A program made the translations under genes and the position numbers. From Thermacetogenium sp. UBA5472 (GTDB taxonomy: Bacteria; Bacillota; DSM-12270; Thermacetogeniales; Thermacetogeniaceae): a stretch of DNA of 8,565 nucleotides. The notes below the pieces were generated by a model, which searched no databases, had not been told where the DNA came from, and was given only the letters and a program-made list of their open reading frames with translations. Location of the stretch: assembly GCA_002426495.1 (NCBI GenBank), contig DIQC01000064.1, positions 12,649-21,213 of the forward strand. The letters are read 5' to 3'. Below are positions 5,458 through 8,565 of this stretch, piece by piece. The number at the start of each line of letters is the position of its first letter. Within the stretch, counting starts at the first letter, position 1.

Positions 5458-5910
5458 TTAATGATTATTTCTCTCCCTCAAAATAATCTTTGCTGTTTCC
5501 GCGGCAACCTCACCTGTAAAAGCGACACACTGGTTCATGTGCTCCTGAGACCCCTTCTCCATCCCCTTGGTCAGTACACGGCAGCATGTGCTCTTATGGC
5601 GGCTCTTAAAGTTATCATGCAGTTCCTTGGCTAGAGCCATAATTTTATTGACACTGGGATCGCCCGCTGTTTTTCTGCCAAAAACCATGCCTAGGGCTAA
5701 AACACCACCACTGATTGCACCACAGGTGCAGCCTGCACCCCCGATACCAACAGGAAACCCTGATGCCATAGCTAGCACATCATCGGGAAGTGGCAGCTCA
5801 AACTCATCCCTGATAGTTTTAACAACTGCTTCAGAACAAAAAAAGTCCCCGCAGCGGTAGAGATCTCCCGCTTTCTTTTCAACCATCTGCGGATCAGCAA
5901 TCTTTACCAT
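5458..5910 (-). CDS. C_GCAxxG_C_C family probable redox protein
   Basis: A 150-residue cysteine-rich protein of the C_GCAxxG_C_C family, thought to be redox or metal-binding proteins of anaerobes; no reaction is established. Conserved residues visible are Cys25 in FFCSEAV, the Gly-rich block GIGGAGCTCGAISGG (55-69) with Cys61 and Cys63, the Cys109-Cys110-Arg111 triplet and Cys128. Cys20 is extra. The signature appears here as G-C-x-C-G-A-x-x-G. There is no signal peptide or membrane segment. GAGGGGG about seven bases before ATG supports the start. It is the last gene of the csd-yedF unit, 36 bp after yedF, and is followed by two hairpins. The position suggests thiol or persulfide chemistry with its neighbours, by inference only. 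Confidence 0.83.
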   Translation of the reverse strand: MVKIADPQMVEKKAGDLYRCGDFFCSEAVVKTIRDEFELPLPDDVLAMASGFPVGIGGAGCTCGAISGGVLALGMVFGRKTAGDPSVNKIMALAKELHDNFKSRHKSTCCRVLTKGMEKGSQEHMNQCVAFTGEVAAETAKIILRERNNH

Positions 5911-5946
5911 AACCCTTCCCCCTCAAGATAATAATTTAGACGACAA

Positions 5947-6519
5947 TCAAAGTGTTACAGCCCGGGATGCAGAAGTGATCGCTTCCACAGCTGTATACAT
6001 ATTGGTAACCTCACCCACTGCCAGCTTATCCTTCAAACCATAGTAGTCCAGGCATGTGCCACAGGACAATATCTCAACACCACTCTCTTCCATTGCTTTG
6101 AGCGATTCTATGACCTCGGAACCCTCTGTGGTAAGGAAAACACCACTGTTCATAAAAATCATCTGCTTTATATTTTCCACCTGGGTCAGGGCATAAAGAA
6201 AGCTTTTCATCAGCGTCTTACCCAACTCTTCTTCACCCTGGCCGAACAGATTGCTGGTAATCAGCACAACCGCCTTTTCTTGTTCCTCATTTGGGGAGAG
6301 AACATCACAGCAGCTTTTACTGATATGCAGATAATAATCCCCCTCTTTTTCCTCCAACTGAACTGTACAGCCTTTACTCTTGGCTAATTTAGTCACATTT
6401 TCCACAGCGGCACTATTATCGACAATAGTTGTCAGCTGTTCACTTTCTTCTAATCCTTTTTTTGTTAGAACAACCGGTTGAGGGCAAGCCAGCCCTCTGG
6501 CATCGATGATTTTTTTCAT
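5947..6519 (-). CDS. yedF: YedF, selenium-metabolism-associated TusA/DsrE-like fusion protein
   Basis: A 190-residue two-domain protein. Residues 1-75 form a TusA/SirA-like sulfur carrier with the hallmark ACPQPV, where Cys12 is the expected persulfide or perselenide thiol; the domain ends in Cys70-Cys71. Residues 83-190 are DsrE-like and hold the conserved SCGTCLDYYGL block (Cys153, Cys156) and the VGEVTNMY tail. This fused layout is the selenium metabolism protein YedF family, which usually lies near selD, not the single-domain YedF of E. coli. The start is ATG at 6519 with AGGGGA/AGGG upstream. It lies 51 bp after the cysteine desulfurase gene, which could load its thiol. Exact acceptor and chemistry are not proven for the family. 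Confidence 0.9.
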   Translation of the reverse strand: MKKIIDARGLACPQPVVLTKKGLEESEQLTTIVDNSAAVENVTKLAKSKGCTVQLEEKEGDYYLHISKSCCDVLSPNEEQEKAVVLITSNLFGQGEEELGKTLMKSFLYALTQVENIKQMIFMNSGVFLTTEGSEVIESLKAMEESGVEILSCGTCLDYYGLKDKLAVGEVTNMYTAVEAITSASRAVTL

Positions 6520-6570
6520 AATACCCTATCCCCTTTATAGTATTTTTTCTGCTCTGTTTGAAAAATCACA

Positions 6571-7734
6571 TTATTCATTGGAACAAGCAATCTCATAGAC
6601 TGCCCGCACAACTTGATCAATTTCCTCTTTTGTATTATAAAACCCAGCACTGATGCGGCAGGCTCCACTTTTCAATGTTCCCATTGTCCGGTGCGCCAAA
6701 GGAGCGCAGTGCAGTCCTGACCTGCATAAAATTCCGTACTTCTGGTCAAGAAGCATACTAACCCTACCACAGTCCATTTCTTCAATATTGAAAGAAACAA
6801 CAGCTGTCTGCCGGTTAGAGTCCTGAGGCCCATAAATAATGACCCCATCAATATCCCTCAGCCCCTCAATGAGCATATCTGTCAATTCCCGCTCATGACT
6901 GTGTATCCTCTCGAGCCCTGTTTGCTGAATAAATTCAACCCCTGCTCCCAGCCCGGCTATTCCGGGGGTATTCGGGGTACCACTCTCCAACTTATCAGGC
7001 ATAAAATCGGGCTGGTAAATCTGTTCTGACAAGGAGCCTGTCCCCCCTTCGATCAATGGCCTGATCTCCTGACCTGGTCTGATGTACAGGCCGCCTGTTC
7101 CCTGAGGACCGAGCAGCCCTTTATGCCCGGTAAAAGCAAGTATATCGATCCTCTGCTCCTGCACATCAAGGGGCAGCACTCCTGCTGTTTGAGCTGCATC
7201 AACCATAAACAGGACACCTTTTTCGTGGGCAATCTTCCCTATGGCATCTATGGGCATAATCGTCCCTGTAAGATTTGATGCATGAAGCAAACAGACAAGC
7301 CTGGTTTTCTCTGTAATAGCCTGTTCGACAAGACAGGGGTCAAGGCTGCCATCAGCTGCGCACTGGATAATAGTCAGCTCGATAACCCCACTGTCTTGCA
7401 ATGCATGAAGAGGGCGTGCCACAGCATTATGCTCCATACTGCTGATCACAACATGATCCCCCGGATCAAGCAGGCCCTTGAGCCCGATGTTAATAGCCAT
7501 CGTGACATTCTCTGTGAATACGATCCGCGAACTGTCCTTGATGTTAAATAACTCTGCCAACTTTTCACGAGTGTTTAAAACTATCTCTCCGGCTGCAATC
7601 GTTCTACTATGGCTCCCCCGTCCAGGGCTCGCCCCAATCTGGCGGTTATAATGATCTATCGCTTGATAGACAGTTTCAGGTTTTGGCCAGGAAGTTGCCG
7701 CATTGTCCAGGTATATTTCTCTTCTATTGTCCAT
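6571..7734 (-). CDS. Cysteine desulfurase family protein (class-V aminotransferase fold)
   Basis: A 387-residue PLP enzyme, full length for the family, that should release sulfur from cysteine (or selenium from selenocysteine) as an enzyme-bound persulfide. Visible features are IYLDNAATSWPKP (7-19), His102 of SSMEHNA, Asp179 and Gln182 of VDAAQTAG, the PLP lysine Lys205 in TGHKG, and the catalytic cysteine Cys343 in RSGLHCAP. The short RSGLHC loop and overall pattern match the subgroup of cysteine desulfurase family proteins often linked with yedF and selD, rather than housekeeping IscS or NifS. GGAGG seven bases before ATG supports the start. It leads the unit csd-yedF-C_GCAxxG. Preference for cysteine or selenocysteine cannot be decided from sequence. 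Confidence 0.9.
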   Translation of the reverse strand: MDNRREIYLDNAATSWPKPETVYQAIDHYNRQIGASPGRGSHSRTIAAGEIVLNTREKLAELFNIKDSSRIVFTENVTMAINIGLKGLLDPGDHVVISSMEHNAVARPLHALQDSGVIELTIIQCAADGSLDPCLVEQAITEKTRLVCLLHASNLTGTIMPIDAIGKIAHEKGVLFMVDAAQTAGVLPLDVQEQRIDILAFTGHKGLLGPQGTGGLYIRPGQEIRPLIEGGTGSLSEQIYQPDFMPDKLESGTPNTPGIAGLGAGVEFIQQTGLERIHSHERELTDMLIEGLRDIDGVIIYGPQDSNRQTAVVSFNIEEMDCGRVSMLLDQKYGILCRSGLHCAPLAHRTMGTLKSGACRISAGFYNTKEEIDQVVRAVYEIACSNE

Positions 7735-7947
7735 CGATTTTCCTCCGTTTTAGTGCTGCTGCAAATATTTCAAGCTTTTTCTAGAATAAGCAAGATGATC
7801 GATAACATAACGTTATTTATAATTCGAACCTAAATTATAGATTTATGCGCTTCTTCTAGAACTCCTGCTTTTTATGTATGACATTTTGTTATCCTTTTGC
7901 GTGAAATGAGCACAAAAGTAAGGCGGTGACTTATAATCATCCCCGCC
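7735..7947. other. Upstream region of the csd-yedF unit
   Basis: No gene is visible. On the minus strand a TATAAT hexamer lies at 7834-7839, with no good -35, about 100 bases before the csd start; it is the best promoter candidate. A 10-bp palindrome, ATAACGTTAT, is at 7807-7816 between this hexamer and the gene and could be an operator. A weak GGCGG/CCGCC inverted repeat lies near 7922-7947. Confidence 0.35.
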
Positions 7948-8061
7948 CTAGAATGAATGCAGTTGCTCAATATAAAGATCAACTTTAACACAATCACCCA
8001 CCTGTTTATTCGGATCAAAATAGAGGTGCAGGTAGAGTCGGCCAAACTTTGAACATCTGAA
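7948..8061 (-). pseudogene. Short degenerate coding remnant, possibly transposase C-terminal piece
   Basis: A 37-codon frame closed by TAG (7948-7950) reads through GRLYLHLYFDPNKQVGD to a plausible C-terminus but has no start codon; an in-frame TGA precedes it at 8062-8064. A second minus-strand frame just upstream (about 8045-8105) reads VLDKDVIQMFKVW. It would join the first after one frameshift near 8045-8050. The peptide looks protein-like and faintly recalls mid-regions of IS1634/IS4-type DDE transposases, which I cannot confirm. Its place next to an insertion sequence fits decayed mobile DNA. Chance cannot be excluded. Confidence 0.3.
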
Positions 8062-8163
8062 TCACATCTTTATCTAATACGGTGAAAATTGCAGCAAATT
8101 AGTTTTACCGAATACCTGAAAAAAGTGCTTGACATTCACAAATACCTTTATTAATCATTGAAT

Positions 8164-8260
8164 ATTCCGCTCAATTTGAGCCATTTAATCCGATACGGAG
8201 AGCCATGCAATCCGAATAATAGAGCCTCCTAAAATTCAGAACAATCCGCTGTGGAGAGCC
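8164..8260 (+). repeat. Four iterated subterminal repeats of the IS21-family element
   Basis: Copies at 8187-8204, 8209-8226 and 8243-8260 fit AATCCG-N7-GAGCC exactly; the outermost, 8164-8182, is ATTCCG-N8-GAGCC. Start-to-start spacings are 23, 22 and 34 bp. Multiple repeats at the ends are typical of IS21 elements and are the expected binding sites of the IstA transposase. Confidence 0.8.
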
Positions 8261-8277
8261 ACTGTTTCAAGCGTTAC

Positions 8278-8309
8278 AATAGCATTGCGGTTTTGACCGT
8301 AATACTATT
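8278..8309 (+). promoter_or_regulatory. Imperfect hairpin just before the istA ribosome binding site
   Basis: AATAGCATTGCGG (8278-8290) pairs with CCGTAATACTATT (8297-8309) over 13 positions with one mismatch and one G-U pair, around a 6-nt loop TTTTGA. The ribosome binding site begins immediately after it. It may limit transposase translation or block read-through from outside promoters; this role is inferred. Confidence 0.4.
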
Positions 8310-8326
8310 GAGAGGAGACATTTTAT

Positions 8327-8565
8327 ATGTCCAAAGAAAAACAAGTCTTAAAGCTGCGTTCACAGGGCTGCAGCCAGCGGAGGATCGCCGATATCTTAAG
8401 GGTATCGCGCAACACTGTATCCAAAATATTTAAGGCTGCCGACCAAAATCACCTTGTTGCTGAAAATGTAGAATCCATGGATGATTCAGCATTGCACTCG
8501 CTTCTCTTTCCGGAAGAAATCTCGCTTCCGGTACAAGTGCAGCCTGATTATGCCTACGTCCACAA
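8327..8565 (+). CDS. istA: IstA transposase of an IS21-family element, partial, C-terminus off window
   Basis: The first 79 codons of an IS21-type DDE transposase. Residues 16-35, SQRRIADILRVSRNTVSKIF, are a clear helix-turn-helix for binding the terminal repeats. The segment LFPEE (60-64) followed by PDYAYVH (73-79) is the usual linker of IstA proteins before the catalytic core. The start is ATG at 8327 with AGAGGAG about nine bases upstream. The DDE residues and the partner ATPase gene istB lie beyond the edge, so intactness cannot be judged. An overlapping 60-codon frame from 8251 is a shadow. Confidence 0.9.
   Translation, partial: MSKEKQVLKLRSQGCSQRRIADILRVSRNTVSKIFKAADQNHLVAENVESMDDSALHSLLFPEEISLPVQVQPDYAYVH

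Larger units (their letters stand above)
8159..8565 (+). mobile_element. IS21-family insertion sequence, left end, partial
   Basis: The left end is placed at the TG at 8159-8160, just before the first of four subterminal repeats, because IS21 ends usually begin with TG. The element contains the repeat array (8164-8260), a leader hairpin and the start of istA, and runs off the window. The exact boundary and the target duplication cannot be verified without the right end. It inserted in the spacer upstream of csd, oriented away from it. Confidence 0.75.

Noticed and set aside
8129..8157. TTGACA at 8129-8134 as a promoter reading into the insertion sequence
   Set aside because: At 17 bp spacing the -10 position reads TAATCA, a poor match; not enough to call a promoter.
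8251..8433. 60-codon plus-strand frame overlapping istA
   Set aside because: It is in another frame than the clear IstA helix-turn-helix and has no ribosome binding site.

Overview
The window looks like a piece of chromosome from an anaerobic, low-to-moderate-GC Firmicute of clostridial or Peptococcaceae type. This is inferred from canonical pyruvate formate-lyase, a CooT-type nickel protein, a YedF/DUF3343/cysteine-desulfurase group typical of selenium- and sulfur-handling anaerobes, strong AGGAGG-like ribosome binding sites, and use of TTG as a start. No species is claimed.

Layout, left to right. Positions 1-1494 (minus strand) hold the N-terminal two thirds of pflB, cut by the window edge. 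A 242-bp divergent intergenic region (1495-1736) carries a perfect 20-bp palindrome, a candidate promoter for each direction, and a GC-rich hairpin that occludes the pflB ribosome binding site. A calcineurin-like metallophosphoesterase follows on the plus strand (1737-2477). It converges on, and overlaps by 17 bp, the minus-strand CCA tRNA nucleotidyltransferase (2461-3822). Between cca and the next gene lies a cluster of three inverted repeats, two of them built around the heptamer AACTAAG/CTTAGTT.

From 4009 to 7734 all genes are on the minus strand. In transcription order they are: a class-V aminotransferase-fold cysteine desulfurase, YedF (TusA-like plus DsrE-like), a C_GCAxxG_C_C redox protein, then after a terminator DUF3842 and CooT (translationally coupled), then after a second terminator a DUF3343 protein. 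The desulfurase, YedF and DUF3343 proteins together suggest a persulfide or perselenide relay. CooT adds nickel handling, and pflB nearby fits strict fermentative metabolism. No selD, selA, selB or tRNA-Sec gene is visible in the window.

The right end is accessory DNA. It has a short degenerate coding remnant (7948-8061, possibly transposase), then the left end of an IS21-family insertion sequence with four iterated subterminal repeats and the first 79 codons of istA, cut by the window edge.

The most unusual signal is a pair of elaborate terminator hairpins (4484-4540 and 5316-5382). They share a conserved internal core and show compensatory changes in two stems, as expected of a dispersed structured RNA element rather than two unrelated terminators.
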